From positions 1 to 48,319 of IMG/VR virus record IMGVR_UViG_3300032046_006290: a DNA stretch of 48,319 nucleotides. The stretch is one strand, 5' to 3'. Origin of the DNA: a virus. A program made the translations under genes and the position numbers. Positions 33,415 to 42,287 of this stretch are shown here, piece by piece (the first letter of the stretch is position 1; each line of letters opens with the position of its first letter). The notes under the pieces were generated by a model. It did not search any database and had not been told where the DNA came from. It saw nothing but the letters and a program-made list of their open reading frames with translations.

Positions 33415-33810
33415 TTATTTTATCTGTAATATAATCTTTCCATCAGGATAAATTTGTAAAACTCTTTGAACATTTTTATTATCGACTGTTGTTTGGAGAC
33501 CTAATAAATAACAAAAAAGTTTAGGTTCTCCAATCTGTTGAGGTGTAAATACTGTTTGCATTCGCCTATAATAAATCACTCTATATTTTAGTTGTTGAGA
33601 TGAAATACCAAATAAATCAATTTCAACACCTTTAATTGAGAACAACCCTGTTCTCAAATTAACTGAATATCTTTCCTTGTCATTAAATAACTCAAACTTT
33701 TCTAACTCATCTTGTCTCTCAAGGACTTCTTTAAAAAGTCTTTCTTTACCATCCTTATTAAATTGTTCTACCGTCCTGCAATTCTTAAAATACGCTTTCC
33801 ACTTTAACAT
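33415..33810 (-). CDS. Hypothetical protein in the appendage block
   Basis: A 131-aa protein with an N-terminal helical part (TVEQFNKDGKERLFKEVLERQDELEKFELF) followed by strands (RYSVNLRTGLFSIKGVEIDLFG, LKYRVIYYRRMQTVF) and ending VLQIYPDGKIILQIK. Charged and soluble, unlike the Ser/Gly-rich fibre proteins beside it. AAGGGG precedes the ATG. No recognised family; a non-structural helper is possible. Confidence 0.55.
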   Translation of the reverse strand: MLKWKAYFKNCRTVEQFNKDGKERLFKEVLERQDELEKFELFNDKERYSVNLRTGLFSIKGVEIDLFGISSQQLKYRVIYYRRMQTVFTPQQIGEPKLFCYLLGLQTTVDNKNVQRVLQIYPDGKIILQIK

Positions 33811-33867
33811 AACTTTCCCCTTATAAATTGAATTTTAAAGGTTAATACTCTTTTCTTTAACTTTTTT

Positions 33868-34362
33868 TTATTGTTCATCGTATTGTAAACAGAATGTTTT
33901 TTGATTTACTGGCCCACCTGGTGTTAAATTTGTAGTAAGTAACTGAATACGCATATAGTCAGTGTTCAGCGAATATCCACTATTCACTGGTCCTTCAAGA
34001 TAACCAAAAATATCTCCTTCAATTCCTACATTAGGATCTGTTGGTTCAGAAGTTGGAACTACAGGATCTCCTTGATCTGCATTAGTTGGCTGAACATAAG
34101 CAACCGAACCACTAAACTGGCAAGATTCACCAGCAACATAAGAACCAGAAGCTTTCCAAAACTTTAAATTATCAATACGTGTAAATGAACCACTAAATGC
34201 TCCTTCAATATATTTGCCATAACTATTTGCACCTGCAGTTATTGGATTACTAACAGGCACTATGTTTGGTGCATCAACACTACCAAAATTTAAGTTAGAA
34301 ATACCTACAGTTTCAACTGCTCCCGCACCATTATATTCGTTCCAAGTAAATGTAGCTGTCAT
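33868..34362 (-). CDS. Beta-rich virion protein
   Basis: A 164-aa protein with alternating strands and Ser/Gly/Thr/Pro-rich loops, including three SGS tripeptides (FSGSFTR, KASGSYV, FSGSVAY) and a proline-rich centre (GDPVVPTSEPTDP). No signal peptide. AAAGGAG precedes the ATG. The pattern RIDNLKFWKASGSY followed by a string of strands is common in small phage structural proteins annotated near capsid genes. Likely virion surface; function unknown. Confidence 0.58.
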   Translation of the reverse strand: MTATFTWNEYNGAGAVETVGISNLNFGSVDAPNIVPVSNPITAGANSYGKYIEGAFSGSFTRIDNLKFWKASGSYVAGESCQFSGSVAYVQPTNADQGDPVVPTSEPTDPNVGIEGDIFGYLEGPVNSGYSLNTDYMRIQLLTTNLTPGGPVNQKTFCLQYDEQ

Positions 34363-34413
34363 TTTTACTCTCCTTTATTATTTATCTATTTAAAAATATT
34401 TATTTTCTTTAAG

Positions 34414-35121
34414 CTAATTTATAACCATCTCAGGATAATTCAATCTATCAATGTCAGCTGCTACAGGACTATTGACTACATCTATATGATTTGCATTCCC
34501 ACTTAAATCCTTAGCTGATCCTGCAGCTACAGCATCTACATTCCAATCATCCAATCTATAATAAGCCTTTAAACCTGCTGGTTGAATCATTAAAGGCATT
34601 CCATATCTACCTAGTGCATATAAAGCATTGGCTTCGGCATCAGTTAATTGCACGTTCCAAATTCCTACTTCTGCCAACCAAACATTTGCAGTGCCTCCAT
34701 TCCTTCCCAGATATAGAGTAGTACTAGTAGTATAAAGAGAAAGTGCACCAGTCGTTGACCACGAGGAAGAGGCTCCTCCATTTATATAGATATAGAAATA
34801 TGTTGATGTAAATATCATAACAACATGATGGTAAATACCTGTGGCTAAGTTTGTATCCCAAGTATTATACTTATAATTAGTTCCATCTCCATAACCTTGA
34901 GAAATATCAATTCCAGGAGTAATAATAGTCACTCCATAATTCCAATACTTAACTAGATTTTCGCCACCAGTCCTTGCATTAAGAATGATACCATTTCCTG
35001 CCAGACTTCCATTATCAACTTTAAACCAAAAAGATAGTGATATCGGTAAAGCCATATTAACTATGCCAGCCTTACTTACATTATTTTGGACTGTACTTGC
35101 ATAAAAACACTTTAAAGCCAC
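34414..35121 (-). CDS. LamG-like (concanavalin A-type) lectin-fold protein (GTG start)
   Basis: A 235-aa protein; the start is GTG with GAGGAG seven bases upstream. It follows the laminin-G-3/ConA-like pattern: SLSFWFKVDNGSLAGNGIIL, then GIYHHVVMIFTSTYFYIYINGG, LYLGRNGGTANVWLAEVGIWN, and the DAEANALYALGR region. The WLAEVGIWNxxLTDAEANALYxxG block is a hallmark of this family. It ends YYRLDDWN... DLSGNANHIDV, another common feature. It probably binds glycan, on head or neck fibres given its place between capsid and neck genes. Confidence 0.78.
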   Translation of the reverse strand: MALKCFYASTVQNNVSKAGIVNMALPISLSFWFKVDNGSLAGNGIILNARTGGENLVKYWNYGVTIITPGIDISQGYGDGTNYKYNTWDTNLATGIYHHVVMIFTSTYFYIYINGGASSSWSTTGALSLYTTSTTLYLGRNGGTANVWLAEVGIWNVQLTDAEANALYALGRYGMPLMIQPAGLKAYYRLDDWNVDAVAAGSAKDLSGNANHIDVVNSPVAADIDRLNYPEMVIN

Positions 35122-35136
35122 CCTAATCTCCTCTAA

Positions 35137-36567
35137 TTAGTAATTATATTCGAATCTCACACTAACAACTCGCGCATCCCCTGTTGCATCATTTGCAACG
35201 GCTGCATTTCTTTTTAAACTTAAATAAACAAAATCATTAGCAGCAAGACCATCAAGATTTGCTGATAAATTTATTGTTGCTTCCAATAAGGTATCGTTCG
35301 CTTGATTATTTGCCAAAGTTTTTACACCCGAAACAAACCCACCACTATCATTAGTTGCATCTAAACTTGTCATTTCATCTGCGTCTGCATCTGGAGTTAT
35401 GACGATAAGTGATGCTTGAAAATCTACATATTTAACTCCAGTTTGGTCAGTGGCTGTATAGAATTGAACCTTCAACCTCCCACCAGAAACATAATCTGGT
35501 TTCATTGCAAATTGCCAGAAGCACTGTTCATCAGTTGTATCATCAAATGCCAATACCATTAATCTTAATTGTGGATCATCTGCATCTGAAGTAGTAATCA
35601 GCATTGGTTGAGCAGCTGCACTTCCCGCTGTTCCATCAGGTAATATAGCACCTCCTACTGATAGTAAAATAGTTCCAGTGACTGCACTTCCACCACTTCC
35701 ACTACTTGGATGAGTATGATAACTATCAGCAGAACCTCCATCAACTAATGCACTATGTTCTACATTTTCTAAATGATAATATTCATCTACAGTACCACCA
35801 TCTAAATTAGATAATGTATTATGATCTGCAATTAAACTTTCACCTACTTGTAAATTATTTACAATATTTAAAGATTTTAAAATAGAACCTGAACTTGAAA
35901 TTGTAATCGTATTTGCATTTATTGAACCACTTACACCTAAATCTCCTGATAATTGAACATCACCATCTACACATAAACTTTCATCAAATTCAAATCTGGA
36001 TAGTGCATCGTTCCATTTTAAAGATCTTCCAGTAGGAGAATCGCCATCATAGAAATAAATATATGCATCACCATCAGGACCATTACGATTCACGCACATA
36101 TTACCATTTGAGTATACTTGACTTGCGGTAAGGCAACTTATCGAAATAAATTCTCCATCTACATATAAGGATTTACTTATAATAAAACGATTAGTTGAAT
36201 TATCCCATTCGATATAAACTCCGACCGGAGAATCAGTGTCATAGAAATATAGATATGAATCGCCTTCAGGACCATCGTAATTTATATAAACATTTTCTGC
36301 AAGTTTTAAATTACCTACAACTTGACCACCTATTTGTAAATTTTGTTGAATTCTTAAATCGTGAATTACAGATCCTGATGCTTGAATATCTATTAGATTA
36401 TTTGTAACAGGATTTGCAACTATTACTTGATCCAAAGTAGTGGAATGCGGATTTGCAGAACTTGAGGCGTGAACATCAAGACCAGTTTTTAAGAACCTAA
36501 AGTTATCTCTTATAGGCAAACTATCTAATGAACCTGAAGTTTGAGGAAACCCCTCATTCCATGTCAT
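35137..36567 (-). CDS. Modular fibre protein with shared FYDGxSPTG repeats
   Basis: A 476-aa protein. After the N-terminus it has NPHSTTLDQV, a common start of phage fibre shafts, then two ~45-residue modules of the form NYDGPxGDxYxYFYDxDSPxG-x-WxxxxxRFxF-x-LxVDG; the same module appears twice in the gene at 46277. It then has DHNTLSNLDGGTVDEYYHL, a motif frequent in tail-fibre proteins. The C-terminal ~170 residues are a beta-sandwich ending RVVSVRFEYNY. AAAGGAG precedes the ATG. A fibre on head or neck is the best reading. Confidence 0.65.
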   Translation of the reverse strand: MTWNEGFPQTSGSLDSLPIRDNFRFLKTGLDVHASSSANPHSTTLDQVIVANPVTNNLIDIQASGSVIHDLRIQQNLQIGGQVVGNLKLAENVYINYDGPEGDSYLYFYDTDSPVGVYIEWDNSTNRFIISKSLYVDGEFISISCLTASQVYSNGNMCVNRNGPDGDAYIYFYDGDSPTGRSLKWNDALSRFEFDESLCVDGDVQLSGDLGVSGSINANTITISSSGSILKSLNIVNNLQVGESLIADHNTLSNLDGGTVDEYYHLENVEHSALVDGGSADSYHTHPSSGSGGSAVTGTILLSVGGAILPDGTAGSAAAQPMLITTSDADDPQLRLMVLAFDDTTDEQCFWQFAMKPDYVSGGRLKVQFYTATDQTGVKYVDFQASLIVITPDADADEMTSLDATNDSGGFVSGVKTLANNQANDTLLEATINLSANLDGLAANDFVYLSLKRNAAVANDATGDARVVSVRFEYNY

Positions 36568-36590
36568 TTATATTATCTCCTTTAACTATT

Positions 36591-37004
36591 TTAAAACAAC
36601 CTTATCAAAAATTTTATTACTAGCATAACTTTAGCAGCAACTTGCTCAATTCCTGCTGGATTAGCCAACAAACTACCTAATACTAATGCACCTAAAATTA
36701 AAAACCATTTCAAATACTTCTTTTCCTTGTTAATGTGATAATCATTGTGTTTCGCAAATTTTTGGTCTATGTTTGTATTTAACGCTAAAAATTTTTCATC
36801 TACTTTTTTACGATGGTCTTCAAATTTAGTACCTATACATGCATCAAGATTATCAAACTTTTTATCTATTTTTTCTTCAAATCTTAAAATATTTGCTTTT
36901 ATTTCACCAACTATATCTTTAAGATATGCAGTTCGTTCATCTAAACGAGCATGCCATCCGCTATTTCCATTTGTTTTTTTAACTACTTGCTTTTTCTTTG
37001 GCAT
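36591..37004 (-). CDS. Coiled-coil protein with C-terminal membrane segments (XhlA-like)
   Basis: The ATG at 37004 is selected because AAGGAG lies five bases upstream; the frame is open nine codons further. The 137-aa protein has a basic N-terminus, a coiled coil at residues ~20-88 (repeated heptads, FEEKIDKKFDNLD, KKVDEKFLALNTNIDQKF), then KYLKWFLILGALVLGSLL (~97-113) and a second hydrophobic helix (~121-136). This resembles XhlA/haemolysin-like phage proteins that sit at the membrane. It might be part of lysis or ejection, but no holin partner is adjacent. Confidence 0.58.
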   Translation of the reverse strand: MPKKKQVVKKTNGNSGWHARLDERTAYLKDIVGEIKANILRFEEKIDKKFDNLDACIGTKFEDHRKKVDEKFLALNTNIDQKFAKHNDYHINKEKKYLKWFLILGALVLGSLLANPAGIEQVAAKVMLVIKFLIRLF

Positions 37005-37014
37005 AGGTCTCCTT

Positions 37015-37335
37015 TTATACATATTCTCCAAAAATTCTTATTGAACCACTTGCAACATTAGAATAATATTCTAGTGGTAACCTAACGGTTAATGGAGATA
37101 CTAAAATATCTGGTTGTGTCATTGCACCAGATATAGAAGTAGAATAAATTACATCCTGATAAGCATCTCTAATTTGTAAAGAACCACTCGCGTTAAAATA
37201 AACAGCTTGAAAACTAATTACTTGGCTATCATCTTCAACATCGCTAAAACGTGTCCAAACATTTGCAACACAATCGTCAACTTTGTTTACAGCATCATTA
37301 AAATTTTCTCTATATGAACGAGCACGATAAACCAT
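37015..37335 (-). CDS. Small hypothetical virion-region protein
   Basis: A 106-aa protein with an N-terminal helix (ENFNDAVNKVDDCVANVWTRF) then strands (VISFQAVYFNASGSLQIRD, YQDVIYSTSISG, LVSPLTVRLPLEYYSNVASGSIRIFGEYV). Two SGS tripeptides. AGGAG precedes the ATG. Family unknown; size and composition suit a small structural component. Confidence 0.55.
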   Translation of the reverse strand: MVYRARSYRENFNDAVNKVDDCVANVWTRFSDVEDDSQVISFQAVYFNASGSLQIRDAYQDVIYSTSISGAMTQPDILVSPLTVRLPLEYYSNVASGSIRIFGEYV

Positions 37336-37367
37336 TTAAAACTCCTATGTTTTTATAGTTAAAAAAT

Positions 37368-37970
37368 TTATTTTGTTTTCTTATTCAAATCAACTTTAAT
37401 TGTTTTTTCTTTTACTTGTTTTATTCCACTTTTAGGTGCTTTAAATTTTTCAAGAGGCATTACTTCCTTTCCGTCCACACGCACAATATTTATTTCTGGA
37501 ATATCTGCTTTACCTTTTTTAATAATAGTATCAACTTCTAACTCTTCCTCTTGTTTCTTCTTTAACTCTATTTCTTCACTTTTGAGTTGTTCCTTACGAG
37601 CATCCTGTGCTTTTTTAATTAATTGCATTGTTTCTTCAGGTATTACAACAACACATTCAATATCAGATTCTTTACCTTTATTTTTATGTTCAATAATTTT
37701 ATAACCAATAGAAGAAGGTCCCTGTCCTACTTTCATATTTGGAATTATAAGTTTAGAAATAGGTTTCTTAGGTAATTCTTGTTCTACATACTCAACAATG
37801 AATTTATTCCGATAACTTTCTTTTAAACTTTCAGATTTTTGAATTTCTTCATCTGAAAAAAACTCTGCTAAATCAATTGGTTCGAATTGATTTATTTCTA
37901 TCACAGCATTACCTATATTTACTAAAACTAAACGACCCTCAACTGCAACTAACTTACTTGGTATCTTCAT
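37368..37970 (-). CDS. Hypothetical charged protein of the head region
   Basis: The start is placed at the ATG at 37970 (MKIPSKL), since AGGAGG directly abuts the upstream ATG of the open frame but lies eight bases from this one. The ~200-aa protein has a beta-rich N-terminus (KLVAVEGRLVLVNIGNAVIEIN, FEPIDLAEFFSDEEI) and a lysine/glutamate-rich helical middle (AQDARKEQLKSEEIELKKKQEEELE), with a basic tail. It overlaps the preceding gene by 17 bases. It may be a head accessory or assembly factor. I do not recognise it. Confidence 0.55.
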   Translation of the reverse strand: MKIPSKLVAVEGRLVLVNIGNAVIEINQFEPIDLAEFFSDEEIQKSESLKESYRNKFIVEYVEQELPKKPISKLIIPNMKVGQGPSSIGYKIIEHKNKGKESDIECVVVIPEETMQLIKKAQDARKEQLKSEEIELKKKQEEELEVDTIIKKGKADIPEINIVRVDGKEVMPLEKFKAPKSGIKQVKEKTIKVDLNKKTK

Positions 37971-38217
37971 TTTCTTCATCCTCCTTATTTTTACTTAAAA
38001 GATTAGTTAAAATATTCCAAGTTTCAGATGTGTAATCTTTCACTACTTTCTTAAAAGAACTTGCTTGACCTTCAGGTAAAGATGATTCTGCAAGAGTAAA
38101 TAATCGAGCTCGTAATTTCTCCATCGCCTTATTTAATACATCTAACATACTAAGATTCCCAGGATCTTCAAATGGTCCTTTATCTTTTTTCGAATCATCT
38201 TTAAAAAATTTTACCAT
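37954..38217 (-). CDS. Small hypothetical protein after the capsid gene
   Basis: The start is set at 38217 (MVKFFKDDSKK) because AAAGGAG sits five bases upstream; the open frame begins 17 codons earlier without support. The 87-aa product is hydrophilic, with a helical centre (LDVLNKAMEKLRARLFTLAES) and an acidic tail (NKEDEENEDTK). It lies immediately after the major capsid gene. Possible minor head protein or assembly factor; no family recognised. Confidence 0.5.
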   Translation of the reverse strand: MVKFFKDDSKKDKGPFEDPGNLSMLDVLNKAMEKLRARLFTLAESSLPEGQASSFKKVVKDYTSETWNILTNLLSKNKEDEENEDTK

Positions 38218-38292
38218 ATTCACTCCTTTACTTTTAGAAAGATGATGGAGGATTTTCACCTCCATCACCCTTCTTTTTTAGCCTAACTCAAA

Positions 38293-39279
38293 TTAAGTCA
38301 AATGTGATGGCGGACGACCGGTGAATGTACCTTTTGCAACTGAATTGGCGTTTATTATTATCATTCCAATCTCTTCATAACCAACATATGCAATAAGAGC
38401 TCTCTTAGGTTCGTCATCTGGCATAAGAATAAGATCAGTTCTAATAGGAAGAACACCAGTAAACCTTGGTTCAGAGAAACAATAAACCATTCCAGCAGGA
38501 ACTAATCTGGAAACGATCAAATCAATACCCCAAATAGAACCCATCAAACCAGTTTGCATAATCTCTCTCTGAGTCACTGGATCAACATCTTCCCGTGCCC
38601 ACGATCTAATATGAGAATAAGAAGCCATATTCATCAAAAATGCATAAGCAGGAAGGTCATGAGTCTGAACAGTAGCAGCTAACTGATTAAGAAAATCCTT
38701 ATTAACACCAGTAGTACTAGTAACAACTGGGTTATTACCAGTATTTGCAGTAACAGTAGCCAAAGCTAATGCTAAGAACTGAGTATCTTCTTCTAACTGA
38801 GTATGAATACGAATCTTCTCCTGCATACGATCTAGAACGTTAAACCTTCTTTGCTGAATTTCAGATAACCTAATTCCAGAGGGCGAGAAAATTTCCCAAG
38901 TTTTTGGTTCAACATATTCACCTTCAACGATGAAGTCGATAATTTCACCACGCTTTGCAACTGTAGTTGCAAAACCGTCTATGTCTTTATCATAACGTGC
39001 AATTTGACCCTGTGCTAACACATCGATCTCAAAAAATCTCCTTGCCATTCCTTGGTAATCTAACTGTGATCGGATTGGGATCGCCATTTGAGCACCTAAA
39101 GCCTGCCTTCCAGCTTCAGTCTGTAACAGATTCCATATCTGTTCATTCTCTTCTGCATCAGTATAAGTCTTATAAGGATCAACTTGAGAAAAATCATCAG
39201 CCTTCACAGCAAAGCCCTCTCTCGGAGCTTTCTTACTAAATCCTGGCGGATATGAACTTGCTTTTGTTTTAAAAGCCAT
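38293..39279 (-). CDS. Major capsid protein, probable HK97 fold
   Basis: The start is the ATG at 39279 (MAFKTKASS); the open frame begins at a TTG inside the SD itself. The strong GGAGGTGA SD and leader suit a very abundant protein. About 328 aa. The N-terminal arm is helical (NEQIWNLLQTEAGRQALGAQM), then DYQGMARRFFEIDVLAQGQIARYD and a beta region. The second half has DPVTQREIMQTGLMGSIWGIDLIVSRLVPAGMVYCFSEPRFTGVLPI, resembling the G-x-I-x-G-x-x-(I/V)-x-x-S-x-x-V-P-x-G segment of HK97-type capsids. It follows protease/scaffold and decoration genes, as expected. Fold assignment is by pattern and order. Confidence 0.8.
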   Translation of the reverse strand: MAFKTKASSYPPGFSKKAPREGFAVKADDFSQVDPYKTYTDAEENEQIWNLLQTEAGRQALGAQMAIPIRSQLDYQGMARRFFEIDVLAQGQIARYDKDIDGFATTVAKRGEIIDFIVEGEYVEPKTWEIFSPSGIRLSEIQQRRFNVLDRMQEKIRIHTQLEEDTQFLALALATVTANTGNNPVVTSTTGVNKDFLNQLAATVQTHDLPAYAFLMNMASYSHIRSWAREDVDPVTQREIMQTGLMGSIWGIDLIVSRLVPAGMVYCFSEPRFTGVLPIRTDLILMPDDEPKRALIAYVGYEEIGMIIINANSVAKGTFTGRPPSHLT

Positions 39280-39325
39280 TATATATTTCACCTCCAAAAA
39301 AATTAAACGATTAACGGTTAACGAT
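39280..39325 (-). promoter_or_regulatory. Shared leader upstream of the capsid gene
   Basis: Reads as three TTAAyCG-type heptamers (TTAATCG or TTAACCG), TTTAATTTTTT, then GGAGGTGA and the ATG. The same element, one heptamer shorter, precedes the decoration gene. Uridine-rich sequence before a perfect SD is a known enhancer of translation. Confidence 0.6.
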
Positions 39326-39831
39326 TAAAATAATGCTAATTTCAAAGTGTAATTGTTCGCAGCTGCAGGCACCTGAATAACAAATCCAGCAGCTCTATTA
39401 GCGCTTCCTGAAGCCGTAGTAGATAATTTACCACTTGAATTAGTATAAAGCAGATCCATCGGAGTTGCAGCTTCAACAGATGCTTTTTCATATGCAAGAT
39501 AAGCAGCACCAACAGTTCCTGCATTAATCTCTGCAGTATGATCAATCTGAATAAGACTAGGTCCATGAAGAACAGTAGCCAACTCAGCTGCAGGCGGCTG
39601 AGCTAATTCAGTTGGCTTATCCAAAACTACACCAAAAATTTGTTCACCATCAGTATCGCACAAAATACCATATAAAGGATCAACTGGATCTAATTTGAAA
39701 CACATTCCTGGAATCCAAGAGAATCCTGGAGTCCAAACTAATTCACCATAATCACTTGCTCTTGCAAATGATCCCGATACTTTCAAAGTAGTTTCATACC
39801 CAAAAAAGCCAGCTCTTGTAACTTTTGCCAT
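39325..39831 (-). CDS. Capsid decoration / head protein candidate
   Basis: A 168-aa protein between the protease/scaffold and major capsid genes, the slot of lambda gpD-type or other decoration proteins. It is Ala/Gly/Thr-rich with a beta pattern: ARASDYGELVWTPGFSW, FKLDPVDPLYGILCDTDGEQIFGVVLD, ATVLHGPSLIQIDHTAEINAGTVGAAYLAYEKA, and an ending in NNYTLKLALF. The run xxxGxVLxxP...xxxVLxxGxxxxD...GxxxYxxxxGxx is typical of the lambda D-like and related families. Very strong AGGAGGTGA SD implies high expression. Confidence 0.68.
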   Translation of the reverse strand: MAKVTRAGFFGYETTLKVSGSFARASDYGELVWTPGFSWIPGMCFKLDPVDPLYGILCDTDGEQIFGVVLDKPTELAQPPAAELATVLHGPSLIQIDHTAEINAGTVGAAYLAYEKASVEAATPMDLLYTNSSGKLSTTASGSANRAAGFVIQVPAAANNYTLKLALF

Positions 39832-39872
39832 TTATAAAGTCACCTCCTAAAAAATTAAACGATTAACGATTA
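39832..39872 (-). promoter_or_regulatory. Shared leader upstream of the decoration gene
   Basis: Reads TAATCG, TTAATCG, TTTAATTTTTT, AGGAGGTGA on the minus strand, nearly matching the leader of the next gene (39280-39325). It starts inside the stop codon of the scaffold gene. Confidence 0.6.
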
Positions 39873-42287
39873 CCGCCTATATCTATGTATAGGTGGGTTG
39901 TACTTAATTCCTTTTTTCCTTAATGTATTTTCAATAGTTGTAAATTGCCCAGTAAAATCTGGAATTTTTGTTCCTTGTAAATTTACGGTTGCTGTTTTTA
40001 ATTGAGGAACCACACTTGCTTTCTTCCTAATTTTCTCTTGAACATCTGCACTAACTTCTCCAAGAATTTCCTCTTCCACTTCTATCTCTTCAGTTTCAGG
40101 TTTATAAACTTCTTCAAAACGAGAAACATTATCTACCGGAGGAATTTCTTCAAAAAGATCTGCTTTTTTTGCAAGCCTTGCAGCATCTTCAACATCAAAT
40201 TTCATATTTTCAATTTTTAACTCATCAGGCTTTTTGTCCTCAATTCTCACTTTTCTAACAGAATCTGTAGCATCATAAACTATACCACTATTAACATTTT
40301 CTGCTTCAGGAATCTGATATGCAGTTAAAGCTTTTGCATTAACAACTGGAAGAGAGTCTAAAGTTTTTGTAACTGCTTCAAAACTATTTGGATCTAAAAC
40401 AGCATATTCCTTAGCTTTTTCAGTAACATCTTCAGCAGTAAAAGGAATTGCTCCAACAGCAGCAGCTTTCCGAGCTAAGTCAACAGCTCTCTTTGCAAGA
40501 GTATCAGCAATCTTATCAGCTTCTAAAGCACTGAGTTTTCTTTTCAATATTGCATTTTCCTTCACAAGAGCTTCTTTTGTAAGTTCTTTTGCATATCCTG
40601 CATCGCCAAAAGCATCAGAATAATAACCTTTCTCATTGACACTTGCTTTTGCATCAGTTGGTTCAACACCATCTCTTTTTTCACCAGATGCTTTGTCTTT
40701 TTCACGAGTATCATACAATTCTTGAGGAACCTTATCAATCTTTTTGCCTTCAAACTCAGCAGCGGTCTTTGTTTTCACCTTCACCCAACTACCAAACATT
40801 TCTCTCCGAGTATCTTCAAGACCTACATTAGAAACTGCTTTAAGAATTGCTAACTTATATGAAGCTGAACAGAATTTCTTAAAGTTATCCTTAGTCATAT
40901 TACCTTCAGCAACATTTACAAAAGTTGATTTTATTGCAAAATCATTACTCTTCTTTGTAATTAACCAATAAGAATCTCCTACCTTTTCTCTGTTCAAAAA
41001 CAATTTAGCAACAATACCAGTAAGTAGGTCAATCCTTCCTTCAGGAGTATCAAACTCAGTTCTTTTCTCTTTATCTTTTATCTTTTCATATTCCTGATAA
41101 AATCCTTTCCAAGTAGCTAACTCTTTTGCAACAGGAGGCTCTCCGTAATCTCCTGGATCTTTTGCTCCAGTTGGAGGCATGGAGGTCGCTGTTTTTTCTC
41201 CAAAAATTGCAGTCAATTGCTCATGCGCTTTTTTTATCTTCGCAGCATTAGCAAGAGTTTTGTCTAATTCATCAGGCACGATCTCACCTCCTTTATCTTC
41301 TTTTTTGGTTTCTGGTTTTTCTTCTTTTTTAAGTTCATCTGTTGAAGGTTTTTCAACCTTTTTTAACTCTTCAATAGTATCTTTAATAATGCTTTCAGCC
41401 TCTCCAACAGCTTCCGAGGCATCTTCGATAACTGGTTTTACTTCTTTCAAAATCTCTTCAACAGCTAATTTCAAATTCCTTCCATATCTACGAGTGCCAT
41501 TAAGAACTGCTTCAAGAGGTTTTTCAACTTTTTCAGTTAATTCTTTTTCAGCATTTTCAAGATCCATATGAACTTCTTTCAAATCTGTAATTGTGTTTTC
41601 TAAAATCTGTTTTACAGTTTCTGGCTTCTTTTCCTCTTTTTTCTCCCCTGGCTTTTCTTCAAGCTTTTCTACAGGTCCTTTTTTCCCTTCTGGTTTTTCC
41701 ATTATATCTCCAGGTTTCTCTTCAGGTTTTTCACCTTTTTCTTCTCTCTTCCTTTCCATATATTCTTTTAAACCTGGGGGAAGTTCACCAGCTAATGTTT
41801 TAATAGCAGCTACAACTTGTTTCTTCAAACTCCTTATAGCTCCTAAAGTATCTCTTACAACCTTAGATGCAGATACTGAATCTTCAAGAAAAATAACCCC
41901 ATGAGGTCTTTCTTTCTTTTCTTTTTCGATCATTTTCCCTCCTTCATCTGACATATTTTTCCAAGTTTTAAGTTCTGTTTTTTCAATTTCTATTCCTTCA
42001 TCTTTTGGTTCTTCAACAGTTGTTGGTAAACTATCATATACTGCTTTTTTTACAATTGCATTAACCAAAAAAGATTCCTTTTGTGACTCTGGAACTTTAC
42101 TCCAAGCAGTTCGAGCAGCATATACTTCTGCATCTATCCGGCAGATAACCCCTTCATCAATTTTATAATTATAAGCACCAGTATAAGCACCTACAAACTC
42201 TTCTTGAGCACTTGCCGAAAGTTGATCAATTTTTTTCATAAATGCAGAATCTTGGCGGACATCTGTCTGAGTAATTTTATTTGCCAT
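39870..42287 (-). CDS. Candidate nested scaffold protein from an internal ATG (805 aa)
   Basis: An ATG at 42287 (residue 506 of the 1310-aa frame, MANKITQTDV) is preceded by AGGAGG with a 7-base spacer. Translation from here would give the scaffold part without the protease, in the same frame and with the same stop, as known for lambda Nu3 inside C and herpesvirus UL26.5 inside UL26. The start is a sequence fact; use of it is inference. Confidence 0.5.
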   Translation of the reverse strand: MANKITQTDVRQDSAFMKKIDQLSASAQEEFVGAYTGAYNYKIDEGVICRIDAEVYAARTAWSKVPESQKESFLVNAIVKKAVYDSLPTTVEEPKDEGIEIEKTELKTWKNMSDEGGKMIEKEKKERPHGVIFLEDSVSASKVVRDTLGAIRSLKKQVVAAIKTLAGELPPGLKEYMERKREEKGEKPEEKPGDIMEKPEGKKGPVEKLEEKPGEKKEEKKPETVKQILENTITDLKEVHMDLENAEKELTEKVEKPLEAVLNGTRRYGRNLKLAVEEILKEVKPVIEDASEAVGEAESIIKDTIEELKKVEKPSTDELKKEEKPETKKEDKGGEIVPDELDKTLANAAKIKKAHEQLTAIFGEKTATSMPPTGAKDPGDYGEPPVAKELATWKGFYQEYEKIKDKEKRTEFDTPEGRIDLLTGIVAKLFLNREKVGDSYWLITKKSNDFAIKSTFVNVAEGNMTKDNFKKFCSASYKLAILKAVSNVGLEDTRREMFGSWVKVKTKTAAEFEGKKIDKVPQELYDTREKDKASGEKRDGVEPTDAKASVNEKGYYSDAFGDAGYAKELTKEALVKENAILKRKLSALEADKIADTLAKRAVDLARKAAAVGAIPFTAEDVTEKAKEYAVLDPNSFEAVTKTLDSLPVVNAKALTAYQIPEAENVNSGIVYDATDSVRKVRIEDKKPDELKIENMKFDVEDAARLAKKADLFEEIPPVDNVSRFEEVYKPETEEIEVEEEILGEVSADVQEKIRKKASVVPQLKTATVNLQGTKIPDFTGQFTTIENTLRKKGIKYNPPIHRYRR

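Noticed and set aside
36591-37004. Holin
   Set aside because: It has membrane helices, but the long coiled coil and the absence of an adjacent endolysin or second holin gene make this only a possibility.
38218-38268. Longer N-terminus for the small gene after the capsid gene
   Set aside because: The frame is open but the clear SD is placed for the ATG at 38217.
41179-41571. 130-codon plus-strand ORF rich in Ser/Phe
   Set aside because: Antisense of the Lys/Glu-rich scaffold region, which gives long shadow frames; no start signal.
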